Source: UBA11524 sp045591175 (GTDB taxonomy: Bacteria > Bacillota > Clostridia > Christensenellales > Aristaeellaceae). Taken from it: a DNA stretch of 64,000 nucleotides. Every line of letters begins with the position of its first letter. Within the stretch, counting starts at the first letter, position 1. Positions 24,001-33,165 of this stretch are shown here, one piece after another. The stretch covers positions 1-64,000 of the forward strand of contig JAZNSI010000043.1 in assembly GCA_045591175.1 (NCBI GenBank), in the 5' to 3' direction. A model generated the notes under the pieces. It made no database searches. It had not been told where the DNA came from and worked only from the letters and a program-made list of their open reading frames with translations. The position numbers and the translations under genes are program-made.

Positions 24001-24016
24001 GTTAGCCGCCCCTAAC
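24001..24016 (+). promoter_or_regulatory. Second GTTAG-N6-CTAAC palindrome before feoB
   Basis: Same half-sites and spacing as 23699-23714 but with a GC-rich centre (CCGCCC). It lies 48 bases before the feoB start codon. I see no clear -35/-10 pair here, so it may be an auxiliary operator or part of an internal regulatory site. Confidence 0.45.
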
Positions 24017-24064
24017 TACAACTGCGTTTCCATGAACCTGTATATAGATCAAGGAGGAATCCCC

Positions 24065-26068
24065 ATGAGAATTGCACTGACGGGTAATCCCAACAGCGGC
24101 AAGACAACGATGTACAATGCCCTGACCGGCCGCAACGAAAAGGTCGGTAACTGGGCGGGCGTGACCGTGGAACGTAAGGAGCACGCGGTCAAGAAGGCCT
24201 ACGCCAACGGCCGCGATGATCTGATCGCTGTTGACCTGCCCGGCGCGTACTCGATGTCTCCCTTCACGTCCGAGGAGAGCATCACCAGCGGCTACGTCCG
24301 CAACGAGCATCCCGACGTGATCGTCAACATCGTGGACGCCACCAATCTTTCCCGCAGCCTGTTCTTCACCACGCAGCTGCTGGAGCTGGGGATCCCCATG
24401 GTCGTCGCCCTGAACAAGGCGGACGTTAACGAGAAGAAGCAGACCCGGATCGATACCGTGGCGCTGGCCGCGGCGCTGGGCTGCCCTGTGGTGGATACGG
24501 TTTCCACCACCAACGAGGGCCTGGCCGAGGTCATCAAGACCGCTGTTGCTCAGGCCGGCAAGGATCAGAAGGCTCCCTACACCCAGGGCGATATCGACCT
24601 GACCAACAAGGCTGAGGTCGAAAAGGCTGACCGTGCCCGCTTCACCTTCGTCAACGGCATCGTCAAGCAGGTCGAGACCCGCAAGGTCAAGACCGCTGAC
24701 ACCAACTTCCAGGACAAGATCGACGCCGTGGTGACCCACCCCATCCTGGGCCTGCTCATCTTTGCGGCGGTGATGTACTTCGTGTTCTGGTTCTCCCAGG
24801 CTTCCTTCGGCCCCTGGCTGGCGGATACCCTCGTGGCCTGGCTGGAAGGCTTCCAGGGCTGGGTGGCTGAGCTGGTCTCCGGCGCGTCCGACATCCTGCA
24901 GACCCTGCTGGTGGACGGCGTGATCGGCGGCGTGATCGCGGTTATCGGCTTCCTGCCCCTGGTGATGGTGATGTACTTCCTCATCGCCCTGCTGGAGGAC
25001 TGCGGCTACATGGCCCGCGCCACCGTCGTGCTGGATCCGATCTTCAAGAAGGTCGGCCTGTCCGGCAAGTCCGTGATCCCCTTCGTCATCACCACCGGCT
25101 GCGCTGTGCCCGGCGTGATGGCGGCCCGTACCATCCGCAACGAGCGTGAACGCCGCGCAGCGGTAATGCTGGCGCCCTTCATGCCCTGCGGCGCGAAGCT
25201 GCCCGTGATCGCGCTGTTTGCCGGTGCATTCTTCTCCGACGCCACCTGGGTCGGCCCGCTGATGTACTTTGCCGGCATTCTGCTGATCTTCCTGGGCGCG
25301 CTGCTGATCAACCTGATCACCGGCCACAAGGTGCGCAAGTCCTATTTCATCATTGAGCTGCCTGAGTACAAGGTGCCTTCCATCGTCCGCGCTGCCCAGT
25401 CCATGCTGAGCCGCGGCTGGGCCTACATTGTCAAGGCTGGTACCATCATCCTGCTGTGCAACACCGCCGTGCAGGTCATGCAGCTGTTCAACTGGTCCTT
25501 CCAGGCCGTTGAGGAAGGCATGGAGAACACCTCCATCCTGGCGACCATCGCCAATCCCTTCGCCTATGTGTTGATCCCGATCGTGGGCTATCATGCCTGG
25601 CAGCTGGCTGCGGCTGCGGTGACTGGCTTCATCGCCAAGGAGAACGTCGTGGGCACGCTGGCTGTGTGCTACGGCATCTCCAGCCTGATCGACACCGAGG
25701 AGCTGGCCCTGATGGAGGGCGCTGGCGCGGAGGTCGCGGCTGTCTTCGGCCTGACAAAGGTGGCTGCGTTGGCCTACCTGATGTTCAATCTGTTTACGCC
25801 CCCGTGCTTCGCGGCCATCGGTGCGATGAATGCGGAAATGAAGAGCGCCAAGTGGTTGTGGGGCGGTATCGGTCTGCAGATGGGTGTGGGCTTCACTGTG
25901 GGCTACCTCGTCTACCAGATCGGTACTTTGATCACCACTGGTTCCTTCGGCGCGGGCTTCATCCCTGGTTTGATCGTGGTGGCTGCCATCGCAGCTTTCA
26001 TCACCGGCATTATCATCAATACCAACAAGCACCTGAAGGATGAGCACCAGCTCAAGGCGCGTGCCTGA
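24065..26068 (+). CDS. feoB: Ferrous iron transporter FeoB
   Basis: A 667-residue iron(II) transporter of the cytoplasmic membrane. The N-terminal G domain shows G1 GNPNSGKTT (about 8-16), a G2 threonine in WAGVTVERKE, G3 DLPGAYSM and G4 NKAD. A helical spacer follows, then two Gate domains with GCAVPGVMAARTIRN and the FMPCGAKLPV motif, plus a C-terminal membrane region. The start is the ATG at 24065, with AAGGAGG upstream; an in-frame ATG at 23957 would give an unrelated leader that ignores the palindrome. It is co-transcribed with feoA and the small Cys-rich protein. Confidence 0.96.
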   Translation: MRIALTGNPNSGKTTMYNALTGRNEKVGNWAGVTVERKEHAVKKAYANGRDDLIAVDLPGAYSMSPFTSEESITSGYVRNEHPDVIVNIVDATNLSRSLFFTTQLLELGIPMVVALNKADVNEKKQTRIDTVALAAALGCPVVDTVSTTNEGLAEVIKTAVAQAGKDQKAPYTQGDIDLTNKAEVEKADRARFTFVNGIVKQVETRKVKTADTNFQDKIDAVVTHPILGLLIFAAVMYFVFWFSQASFGPWLADTLVAWLEGFQGWVAELVSGASDILQTLLVDGVIGGVIAVIGFLPLVMVMYFLIALLEDCGYMARATVVLDPIFKKVGLSGKSVIPFVITTGCAVPGVMAARTIRNERERRAAVMLAPFMPCGAKLPVIALFAGAFFSDATWVGPLMYFAGILLIFLGALLINLITGHKVRKSYFIIELPEYKVPSIVRAAQSMLSRGWAYIVKAGTIILLCNTAVQVMQLFNWSFQAVEEGMENTSILATIANPFAYVLIPIVGYHAWQLAAAAVTGFIAKENVVGTLAVCYGISSLIDTEELALMEGAGAEVAAVFGLTKVAALAYLMFNLFTPPCFAAIGAMNAEMKSAKWLWGGIGLQMGVGFTVGYLVYQIGTLITTGSFGAGFIPGLIVVAAIAAFITGIIINTNKHLKDEHQLKARA

Positions 26069-26089
26069 TCAAGCAAAGGAGGCGTTCCC

Positions 26090-26281
26090 ATGACGGATAT
26101 CATCATCATCTTGGTTCTTGCCGCCATCGTGGCGGGCGCCGGCTTCTATGTGTACAAGGCCAAGAAAAGCGGCAAGAAGTGCATCGGCTGCCCTGACAGC
26201 GGCGCTTGCGGATCCAGCGGCTCCACCTGCTCCGGATCCTGTGCCAGCTGCTCCTGCTGCTGCGGCACAAAGACTGAATAA
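26090..26281 (+). CDS. FeoB-associated Cys-rich membrane protein
   Basis: A 63-residue protein with one N-terminal membrane helix (TDIIIILVLAAIVAGAGFYVYK) and a short cytoplasmic tail holding nine cysteines, including CIGCPDSGAC and CASCSCCC. This is the FeoB-associated Cys-rich (P12-like) family found after feoB in Firmicutes, thought to fill the role of FeoC. An AAAGGAGG site precedes the ATG, 21 bases past feoB. The cysteines may bind iron or an iron-sulfur cluster, but direct evidence for this family is thin. Confidence 0.85.
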   Translation: MTDIIIILVLAAIVAGAGFYVYKAKKSGKKCIGCPDSGACGSSGSTCSGSCASCSCCCGTKTE

Positions 26282-26348
26282 GTGATCCATTCTATCCTCC
26301 GGGTCATGCTCGCTGCAATTGGTCATGACCCATTTTCATCATAAAAAC

Positions 26349-26380
26349 AGGCCATGTTCCCGCAAATGGGAGCATGGCCT
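26349..26380. terminator. Bidirectional terminator after feo operon
   Basis: Thirteen-base-pair stem (26349-26361 with 26368-26380, one wobble), six-base loop, A-run on the left and TT on the right. It separates the feo operon from the convergent ABC importer operon. Confidence 0.85.
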
Positions 26381-26384
26381 TTGG

Positions 26385-27392
26385 TTATTCAGCTGTGGAT
26401 GTGCAGGCCTCGACGAACTGCATGTCAACCATCTTCGTGTAATCCCAGCCGCCATCGTACAGGCCGGAAACGCTCACGACCTCCATGCAGGTGTCCACCG
26501 CCTGCTGACTGATGATGCCGTCCGCACTCCAGAGATGATCTTCGTAAGCGCGATCCAGCGCGGCTTTGCGGCCCTCGTCGGTGAGGGTGGGGAATTCGAT
26601 CACCAGCACCTTCTCGGCGATGGCGCGATCCGTCTGGACGGTCTTCAGTGCGCGGAGCATCGCCCGGACAAAGGCAGCGCAGGTCTCGGGATCATTCTCA
26701 ATGCTGGACTGCTTCACGCCGATGACGGAGTAGGCGTAGTCGCCCAGGTCGGGGAACTTGACGAAAGGCTCCTCGAAGATGCCTGCCGTCACACCCTCGG
26801 AAATCTGCGGTTCACCGCCGTTGCCGATGTCGCCCTGACCGTACTGCAGCATCGCGGTCACGGTGGATGCGTCGGCGTTCTCCAGCAAGGTCACGTCCGT
26901 ATCAGGATCAAGGCCGACGGACTTGACCAGATAGCGGGTCAGTACGTTCGGCGAGCCGCCGTAACGCCCGGCGATGATGGTCTTGCCCTTCAGGAAGGCC
27001 GCCATGTCCGCGTCGGAATCGGAAGCAGGCACAAGGCCGGTGCGCGCAAAGAGGTACACATTGGCCCGGTTGACGCAGTTGCAGATAGCCAGGATGGGGT
27101 CGGATGTACCGGCCGCATTGGCGAAGTTGTAGCTGTCCACCCCGCCGATGACGGCGAAGGCGTCGCCGCTGACGACGGCGGTCACGTGTGCGCCGCCGGT
27201 GGCCTGTACGACGGTCACGTCAAGGCCTTCCTCGGCGAAATAGCCTTCGTGGATGGCGACGTACAGCGGCAGATAACCGATCAGGTGGACGGGCTCAGCG
27301 ACGGTGAGGGGCGTGAGGGACGCGGTCTCCTCAGCGAAGCAGCAGGGGATGGAAAACAACAGTGCAAGGGTCAGGCAAAGAAAGCGGTTCAA
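26385..27392 (-). CDS. ABC importer substrate-binding protein (SsuA/NMT1-like)
   Basis: A 335-residue exported protein with a signal peptide (LNRFLCLTLALLFSIPCCFAEE) and the NMT1/SsuA/ThiY-like periplasmic-binding fold: YLPLYVAIHEGYFAEEGLDVTVV, GGAHVTAVVSGDAFAVIGG and GRYGGSPNVLTRYLV. The family brings in sulfonates, nitrate, or pyrimidine precursors of thiamine, and the substrate is not clear here. The GTG at 27401 directly abuts an AGGAGGT site, so I prefer the TTG at 27390-27392, seven bases after it. The gene is last in an ATPase-permease-SBP operon. Confidence 0.82.
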   Translation of the reverse strand: MNRFLCLTLALLFSIPCCFAEETASLTPLTVAEPVHLIGYLPLYVAIHEGYFAEEGLDVTVVQATGGAHVTAVVSGDAFAVIGGVDSYNFANAAGTSDPILAICNCVNRANVYLFARTGLVPASDSDADMAAFLKGKTIIAGRYGGSPNVLTRYLVKSVGLDPDTDVTLLENADASTVTAMLQYGQGDIGNGGEPQISEGVTAGIFEEPFVKFPDLGDYAYSVIGVKQSSIENDPETCAAFVRAMLRALKTVQTDRAIAEKVLVIEFPTLTDEGRKAALDRAYEDHLWSADGIISQQAVDTCMEVVSVSGLYDGGWDYTKMVDMQFVEACTSTAE

Positions 27393-27413
27393 GGGATACA
27401 CCTCCTGTTGGAT

Positions 27414-28178
27414 TCACCGGGCAGTTGTCCAGCGGCGCAGCAGCAGCTTTTCCAGCAGCACCACACCTGCGTACATGGCGACGCTCACGATGGACAAAAC
27501 CACCACACCCACCCACACCAGCGGCAGGTCGAAGATCGTCCCGGCGTACACAATCATACGCCCGAGGCCGCGATCCGATGCAATGAATTCACCCACGATG
27601 GAGCCTGCCATCGCCAAAGCGATGTTCACCCGCAGCCCCGTGATGATGGAGGGCATGGCAGAAGGCACGACCAGCCGGGTGAAGATCTGCCGCCGCTTTG
27701 CCCCCAGGGAGATCAGCAGCGTTTCCAGTGCGGAATCAACGGTCTGTACGCCGCCGTAGGCGGACATGGCGGCGACCACCACCGTCATCAGGAACGCCAG
27801 GATCACCTTGGACTCAAAGCCGATGCCGGTCAGGATGACCAGCACAGGGGCCAGCGCCAGCTTGGGCAGGGCGTTGAGGACGATCAGCCAGGGTTCGGCC
27901 ACCAGTGCCACAGGCCGGGAGAACCAGAACATCAGCCCCACGACGGAGCCGATGACCGTGCCCAGCAGGAAGCCCAGCAGGGTGGAGGCGGCGGTGTACG
28001 CAATGTCCCGGGGGAGCTGTCCGGACTGCCACTTGACGATGGCTGTCCGGACGATCTCCGACGGGCTGGAGAAGAAGAACGGGTCGATGAAGCCCACGCG
28101 GCTGCCTGCTTCCCACAGGAGGATGAGTGCAACGAGCAGCCCCCAGCGCCAGCACTGTACGAAGATCTTACTTCTCAT
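27414..28178 (-). CDS. ABC importer permease (SsuC/TauC/ThiX-like)
   Basis: A 254-residue membrane protein with about six helices and the BPD_transp_1 domain. The EAA coupling motif is visible in LISLGAKRRQIFTRLVVPSAMPSIITGL, and the AGSIVGEFIASDRGLGRMI segment is characteristic of sulfonate/nitrate/thiamine-precursor permeases. Its start overlaps the end of the ATPase gene by 11 bases, and the binding protein follows 21 bases downstream. The three form a complete importer. Confidence 0.88.
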   Translation of the reverse strand: MRSKIFVQCWRWGLLVALILLWEAGSRVGFIDPFFFSSPSEIVRTAIVKWQSGQLPRDIAYTAASTLLGFLLGTVIGSVVGLMFWFSRPVALVAEPWLIVLNALPKLALAPVLVILTGIGFESKVILAFLMTVVVAAMSAYGGVQTVDSALETLLISLGAKRRQIFTRLVVPSAMPSIITGLRVNIALAMAGSIVGEFIASDRGLGRMIVYAGTIFDLPLVWVGVVVLSIVSVAMYAGVVLLEKLLLRRWTTAR

Positions 28179-28950
28179 GATCGTGCTCCTCCTCGTCCAG
28201 CAGGGTCAGGATGTCGGCTTTCATGGCCGTCAGCGCAGGCAGGGCCAGCGTGCTCAGGGAGCGGGGTTTCTCCTGCGGCAGCTGATGACGGGCGATGATC
28301 CGCCCAGGCGTAGAGCCCATCACCAGGATCTCATCGGAAAGGAGCAGGGCTTCATCCACATCATGGGTGACAAAGAGGATGGTCAGCCCTTTGGTGAGGC
28401 AGAGCCGCATGAGCAGCTGCTGCAGATGCAGCCGTGTGATGGGATCCAGCGCGCCGAAGGGCTCATCCATCAGCAGAAGCTCCTTGCCGGCCTGGAAGGT
28501 GCGCACCAGCGCCGCCCGCTGACGCTGCCCGCCGGAGAGCTCGTCAGGGCGGCGGTTCAGCATGGAGGAGAGCCCGCAGGCCTGCACATCGGACGAAGCC
28601 TGCGCAAGGGCGCGGCGGCGGCGCACGCCATGCAGCGTCTTTGCCAGGGTGATGTTGTCGGCGATCGTCCGCCAGGGCAGGAGCAGGTCCTTTTGAAGCA
28701 TGTAACCGGTCAGGCCGGGATTCATCACGAGGGATTCGCCGCTGAGGGTGACTGTGCCCTCATCAGGGGGGATCAGCCCGGCGATGATGTTGAACAGCGT
28801 GGTTTTTCCGCAGCCGCTGGGGCCGAGAATGGACAGGAATTTGCCCTTATCCAGGGTAAAACTGACTGTATCAAGCGCAGCGACGGCATTATCACCTTCG
28901 CCGAAACGTTTGGACACTCCTTTGACCACAAGGTAGGGCTGGTCAGGCAT
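28168..28950 (-). CDS. ABC importer ATP-binding protein (SsuB/TauB/ThiZ-like)
   Basis: A 260-residue ABC ATPase. Walker A is LGPSGCGKTTLFN (about 43-55), the Q loop is MLQKDLLLPWRT, the signature is LSGGQRQRAALVR and Walker B is LLLMDEPFGALD, with an H-loop FVTHDVDEAL. The Q-loop sequence and the short length fit the nitrate/sulfonate subfamily. An AAAGGATG site precedes the ATG. It is the first gene of the importer operon. No TPP or other riboswitch was found upstream, so a thiamine link is unsupported. Confidence 0.9.
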   Translation of the reverse strand: MPDQPYLVVKGVSKRFGEGDNAVAALDTVSFTLDKGKFLSILGPSGCGKTTLFNIIAGLIPPDEGTVTLSGESLVMNPGLTGYMLQKDLLLPWRTIADNITLAKTLHGVRRRRALAQASSDVQACGLSSMLNRRPDELSGGQRQRAALVRTFQAGKELLLMDEPFGALDPITRLHLQQLLMRLCLTKGLTILFVTHDVDEALLLSDEILVMGSTPGRIIARHQLPQEKPRSLSTLALPALTAMKADILTLLDEEEHDHEK

Positions 28951-29030
28951 GGTGGATCATCCTTTCGGGCAGCAGGTGTGAATGAGCTGCCGTCAATGAC
29001 AGACTATGCAAAAGGGCAGATTTGGACACA

Positions 29031-29060
29031 AAAAGGCTCCCCGCTAAAGGGGGAGCCTTT
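29031..29060 (-). terminator. Terminator after glgP
   Basis: Perfect 11-base-pair stem (29032-29042 with 29050-29060), seven-base loop and a T-run on the minus strand, 47 bases past the glgP stop. It separates glgP from the importer operon. Confidence 0.88.
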
Positions 29061-29106
29061 CATAGTGCAAAGAGGATGTTTGTGCAGCACGGCAAAGGAA
29101 GACTGC

Positions 29107-31446
29107 TCAAACATGCCAGATTTCTTCTGCGTACTGCTTGATGGTGCGGTCAGAGGAGAACTTGCCCGCGCTGGCGACGTTCATCAGGCACTTCTTCGCA
29201 AAGGCGATCTTGTCGCGGTAGTCGCGGTTGCACTGGAGCTTCTGCTCCATGTAAGAGTTGAAGTCGTGCAGGACGAAGTAGTGGTCGGGCTGATGCCAGG
29301 ATGCGCCCACCAGGATCGCGCTGGCCAGCTCCTTGAGCATGCCGTCCTCATCGGGGAAGGTGCCGTCCACCAGGGAATCCAGCACACGGGCCACGTCGGG
29401 GTTGGTCTTGTAGATCGCGCGGGGATCGTAGGAAGGCTTGATGGCGTTGATCTCGTCCACCGTCGCGCCGAAGATGTAGTTGTTCTCCCGGCCTGCTTGC
29501 TCGACGATCTCGATGTTTGCGCCGTCGAAGGTGCCAAGCGTCACTGCGCCGTTGAGCATCAGTTTCATGTTGCCGGTGCCGGAAGCCTCGGTGCCGGCAG
29601 GGCTGATCTGCTCGGACACGTCGGCGGCAGGGATGATCTTTTCCGCCCAGGAGCAGTTGTAGTTTTGCACGAACACCACCTTCAGCAGGTGGGAAGTCTG
29701 GGGATCGTTGTTGACCATGTCGGCGATCATGTTGATCAGCTTGATGACGGCCTTGGCGCGGGCATAACCGGCGGCAGCCTTCGCGCCGAAGATGTAGGCG
29801 GTGGGGGTGAAGTCGGTCAAGCTGCCGTCCTTGAGCTTGTAGTAGATGTTGAGGATGCTCAGCGCGTTCATGAACTGGCGCTTGTACTCATGCAGACGCT
29901 TGACCTGGATGTCGAAGATCATGTCAGGATCGAGCTTCACGCCCTCCTTCTTGAGGATCTCGGCGGCCAGCTGCTCCTTCTTTTCGCGCTTGACGGCGAT
30001 GAAGTCCTGCGCCAGGGTGTCGTCAATGTAAGGCTTGAGATTCTCCAGCTGGAACAGGTCGGTCATAAAGCCGTTGCCGATCTTGGAGGAGATCAGCTTC
30101 ACCAGCTCAGGATTGCACAGGCCGAGCCAGCGGCGCTGGGTGATACCGTTGGTCTTGTTCTGGAAGCGCTCGGGGTACACGGCGTACCAGTCGGCGAACA
30201 CGTCATCCTTGAGGATTTCGGAGTGAATGGCGGCCACGCCGTTGGTGGCGTAGGAGGCGTACACAGCCAGCTGAGCCATGTGGATCTGGTTGTCCCACAG
30301 GATGCAGCGGGTCTTCTTGACCTCGAAGCCCTTCTCGTACATCTCCGCCTTGAACTTGTCGTTGATCATGTGGACGATCGCTACGATCTCCGGGCAGACG
30401 GAAGCCATCAGGTCGGCGTCCCACTTCTCCAGGGCCTCCTGCATGACGGTGTGGTTGGTGTAGGCGAAGGTCTCGCGGGCGATCTGGAAGGCGGCCTCGA
30501 AGGTGAAGTCGTCCTCCATCAGCAGGCGGATCAGCTCAGGGATCGCCATGACCGGATGGGTATCGTTCAGCTGAACGGCATGCTCCTCCACGAACCAGGC
30601 GTAGTCGTCGCCATGCCGCTCCTTGTAGGAACGCAGCATGTCCTGCAGGGAGGCGCTCACCAGCACGTACTGCTGCTTGATGCGCATCTGCTTGCCCTCG
30701 CGGCGGGAGTCGTTGGGGTAGAGGAACTTGACGATGTCCTCGGCGCGGTTGCGGTCAGCGGCTGCCTGTTCATAGCGCTGCTCGTTGAACTGGAAGAAGT
30801 CAACGGCCTTGATGGGTTCGGTCTGCCACAGGCGCAGGGTGCCGATATTCTTCGCGCCGTAGCCGACGATGGGCATGTCGTAGGGAACCGCGCGCACGTC
30901 GCCGGTGGCCATCTTGACGATAACGGACTTATCCAGACGGCGGATGGACCACGGATCGCCGAACTTGGCCCAGTCATCGGGGGATTCGACCTGACGGCCG
31001 TCCTCGAAGCTCTGCTTGAACAGGCCGTACTTGTAGCGCAGACCGTAGCCGGTCAGGGGCACGTCGATGGTGACGGCAGAGTCCAGGAAGCAGGCCGCCA
31101 GACGGCCAAGACCGCCGTTGCCAAAGGCGTCGTCCTCGATGTCCTCCATCACGGCGATGTCCACGCCGCGCTCAGCCAGCAGGGCCTTGACCTCATCCAG
31201 ATAGCCCAGGCAGTACAGGTTGTTGTACACCATGCGGCCCATCAGGTACTCCGAGGACATGTAGTAGGCCTGACGCTTGCCGTTACGGGCATCCTCGCAG
31301 GCAGCCCAGGTGGGGGACAGGGCGATCATCGCAGCGGTGGAGATGGCGTTGTGCAGCTGGGTCGCGCTGGCCTTCTCCAGCGTCGTATGGTCATTCATCA
31401 TCAGCAGAGCTTCCGCCTGCTGGAGCAGTTCCTTGGCAGTCATCAT
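29107..31446 (-). CDS. glgP: Glycogen/maltodextrin phosphorylase
   Basis: A 779-residue GT35 phosphorylase that releases glucose 1-phosphate from alpha-1,4-glucans. Conserved elements are the N-terminal YYMSSEYLMGR, the GNGGLGRLAACFLDS block, VQLNDTHPVMAIPEL, DIQVKRLHEYKRQ and the PLP-binding region EASGTGNMKLMLNGA, whose Lys carries the cofactor. The length is slightly shorter than most (790-850). A GGAGG site lies upstream of the two adjacent ATG codons. It lies 49 bases after malQ, likely in one transcript, and completes a pathway from imported maltodextrin to glucose 1-phosphate. Confidence 0.94.
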   Translation of the reverse strand: MMTAKELLQQAEALLMMNDHTTLEKASATQLHNAISTAAMIALSPTWAACEDARNGKRQAYYMSSEYLMGRMVYNNLYCLGYLDEVKALLAERGVDIAVMEDIEDDAFGNGGLGRLAACFLDSAVTIDVPLTGYGLRYKYGLFKQSFEDGRQVESPDDWAKFGDPWSIRRLDKSVIVKMATGDVRAVPYDMPIVGYGAKNIGTLRLWQTEPIKAVDFFQFNEQRYEQAAADRNRAEDIVKFLYPNDSRREGKQMRIKQQYVLVSASLQDMLRSYKERHGDDYAWFVEEHAVQLNDTHPVMAIPELIRLLMEDDFTFEAAFQIARETFAYTNHTVMQEALEKWDADLMASVCPEIVAIVHMINDKFKAEMYEKGFEVKKTRCILWDNQIHMAQLAVYASYATNGVAAIHSEILKDDVFADWYAVYPERFQNKTNGITQRRWLGLCNPELVKLISSKIGNGFMTDLFQLENLKPYIDDTLAQDFIAVKREKKEQLAAEILKKEGVKLDPDMIFDIQVKRLHEYKRQFMNALSILNIYYKLKDGSLTDFTPTAYIFGAKAAAGYARAKAVIKLINMIADMVNNDPQTSHLLKVVFVQNYNCSWAEKIIPAADVSEQISPAGTEASGTGNMKLMLNGAVTLGTFDGANIEIVEQAGRENNYIFGATVDEINAIKPSYDPRAIYKTNPDVARVLDSLVDGTFPDEDGMLKELASAILVGASWHQPDHYFVLHDFNSYMEQKLQCNRDYRDKIAFAKKCLMNVASAGKFSSDRTIKQYAEEIWHV

Positions 31447-31495
31447 AGGGGATCAACCTCCAGGGGTCTACGACCCGTTTATTTGTGTCGGTATA

Positions 31496-32980
31496 TCAAA
31501 TGCGCTTGGCTTTCGCGTTCATCTCGTACAGATGCGCCGCGACTTCATCGGACGCCGCGCCGGGCTTCATGCGCCAGGCCCAGTTGCCGCCGGCACAGCC
31601 GGGCAGGTTCATGCGGGCGGAACCATCCAGGTGCAGCACGTCCTGCATGGGGAGCATCGCGGTATCGCAGGGACCGGAGATGACGCAGTCCATGAAGAGT
31701 TCCACGCCTTCCTCCGCGGTCTCGAAGTCGCCAAGGTATGCTTTGGCGGACTTGATGGTGGCCTCATCCATCGTATTCAGCCAGCCGATGGTGGTGTCAT
31801 TGTCGTGGGTGCCGGTGTAGGCGACGTAGTTCTCCGTCCAGTTGCCGGGGAAGTGCTGATTGGCGTCGTCATCCCCGCCGCCGCCAAAGCCGAAGGTCGC
31901 CACCTTCATGCCGGGATAGCCCACGAACTTCAGCAGCCGGGCGACGCGCTCATTCTGCACGCCCAGGTCCTCGGCGATGATCTTGAGGCCGGGAAGCTCC
32001 TTCCAGAAGGTTTCGAACAGACGCTTGCCGGGGCCGGGCACCCATTCGCCGGTCTTGGCGGTGGGAGCGCCGTAGGGGATGGAATAGTAGTTGGCAAAGC
32101 CGATGAAGTGGTCGACACGCACCAGGTCGTACATCTTGCCCATGGCGCGCATGCGCTCGACCCACCAGCCGTAGCCGTCCTCATACAGGCCGACCCAGTC
32201 GTACAGGGGATTGCCCCAAAGCTGGCCGTCCTCGGAGAAGCAGTCCGGGGGAACGCCCGCCACGCGGGTGGAGATGCGGTCCTTGTTCAGCTGGAACACT
32301 TCCGGATGCGTCCAGGTATCGGCGGAGTCCTCCGCGCAGTAGATGGGCATATCGCCGAAGAGCTCGATGCCGTTGTCGTTGCAGTACTTCTTCAGCGCAA
32401 ACCACTGCTTGAAGAAGATGTACTGGCAGAAGATGTGGTAGCGGACTTCCACGTCCAGGTCGGCGCGGTACTTGGCCACAGCCTCGGGCTCGCGCATGAT
32501 GATGCTGCGGTCGGCCCACTTGGTCCACATATTGTTGCCATTGGCACGCTTCACGGCGGTGAACAGGGCGAAGTCCTCCACCCAGTCGTTCTCCTTGACG
32601 AAGGCTGCCAGCTCGTCAGCCAGCTTGGCTTCGCTTTCTTCAAAGGCGCGCTTCAGCAGGCCTTCCTTGTTCCAGCGCACCGCCTCGAACTCGACCTTCT
32701 CTTCCTGGGAGGGGGTGTACAGGTCGCCGGGGTTCAGGGTCAGCAGGCCTTCATCAGCCAGGGTTTCCAGGTCGATCAGCATGGGGTTGCCCGCAAACAC
32801 GCTGGAGGACTGGTAGGGGCTTTCGCCGTAGCCGGTGGGGCCCATGGGCAGCACCTGCCAGACCTTCATGCCCGCTTTTTTGAGGAAGTCGGCAAAGGCA
32901 AAGGCATTCTTGCCCATCGTACCGATGCCGCCAGCGCCGGGCAGGGAGGAAATGTGCAGCAGCAGACCGCTCTTACGCAT
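31496..32980 (-). CDS. malQ: 4-alpha-glucanotransferase (amylomaltase)
   Basis: A 494-residue GH77 enzyme that transfers glucan chains between maltodextrins and releases glucose. Landmarks are RKSGLLLHISSLPG, the MGPTGYGESPYQ loop, GDMPIYCAEDSADTW, the nucleophile region VRVDHFIGFANYY and the general acid region KIIAEDLGVQN, plus YTGTHDNDTTIGW. The length is typical. AAAGGAC lies upstream of the ATG. Upstream is a 185-base gap to malG that contains a perfect LacI-type palindrome, which may allow separate control of malQ and glgP. Confidence 0.95.
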   Translation of the reverse strand: MRKSGLLLHISSLPGAGGIGTMGKNAFAFADFLKKAGMKVWQVLPMGPTGYGESPYQSSSVFAGNPMLIDLETLADEGLLTLNPGDLYTPSQEEKVEFEAVRWNKEGLLKRAFEESEAKLADELAAFVKENDWVEDFALFTAVKRANGNNMWTKWADRSIIMREPEAVAKYRADLDVEVRYHIFCQYIFFKQWFALKKYCNDNGIELFGDMPIYCAEDSADTWTHPEVFQLNKDRISTRVAGVPPDCFSEDGQLWGNPLYDWVGLYEDGYGWWVERMRAMGKMYDLVRVDHFIGFANYYSIPYGAPTAKTGEWVPGPGKRLFETFWKELPGLKIIAEDLGVQNERVARLLKFVGYPGMKVATFGFGGGGDDDANQHFPGNWTENYVAYTGTHDNDTTIGWLNTMDEATIKSAKAYLGDFETAEEGVELFMDCVISGPCDTAMLPMQDVLHLDGSARMNLPGCAGGNWAWRMKPGAASDEVAAHLYEMNAKAKRI

Positions 32981-33027
32981 TTGTATCCGTCCTTTCAGGA
33001 TGATTCGTCACTGAATCGTAGCGTTAT

Positions 33028-33039
33028 GGAAACGTTTCC
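33028..33039 (-). promoter_or_regulatory. Perfect palindrome, candidate operator of the LacI-type regulator
   Basis: GGAAACGTTTCC is a perfect 12-base palindrome with the central CG typical of LacI/GalR-family operators. It lies 48 bases before the malQ start, inside the gap following malG. A weaker copy (9 of 12 bases) is near the start of the regulator gene at 37766-37777. A clear -35/-10 pair is not visible here. Confidence 0.6.
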
Positions 33040-33165
33040 GAAATGGGTTGAAAGAAATGCGGGGTGGATGATCCCGCGCTTCTACAATATTCGGCACAGG
33101 CAGGGAAATTCCTGCTGCAAATGGCAGAAAGTCGGGAAAAATGTTGACCGCAGATCGGCGCTTGC

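Noticed and set aside
28951..29030. TPP riboswitch before the SsuABC-like importer
   Set aside because: Neither CTGAGA nor the ACCCTTTGAACC-type core is present, so a thiamine-precursor role is not supported.
27766..31683. A 1305-codon open reading on the plus strand opposite the ABC importer and glgP
   Set aside because: It is a shadow caused by high GC at third positions. The minus strand holds well-known proteins with conserved motifs throughout, and the plus-strand product is a His/Val/Gly/Leu-rich chain without domains.
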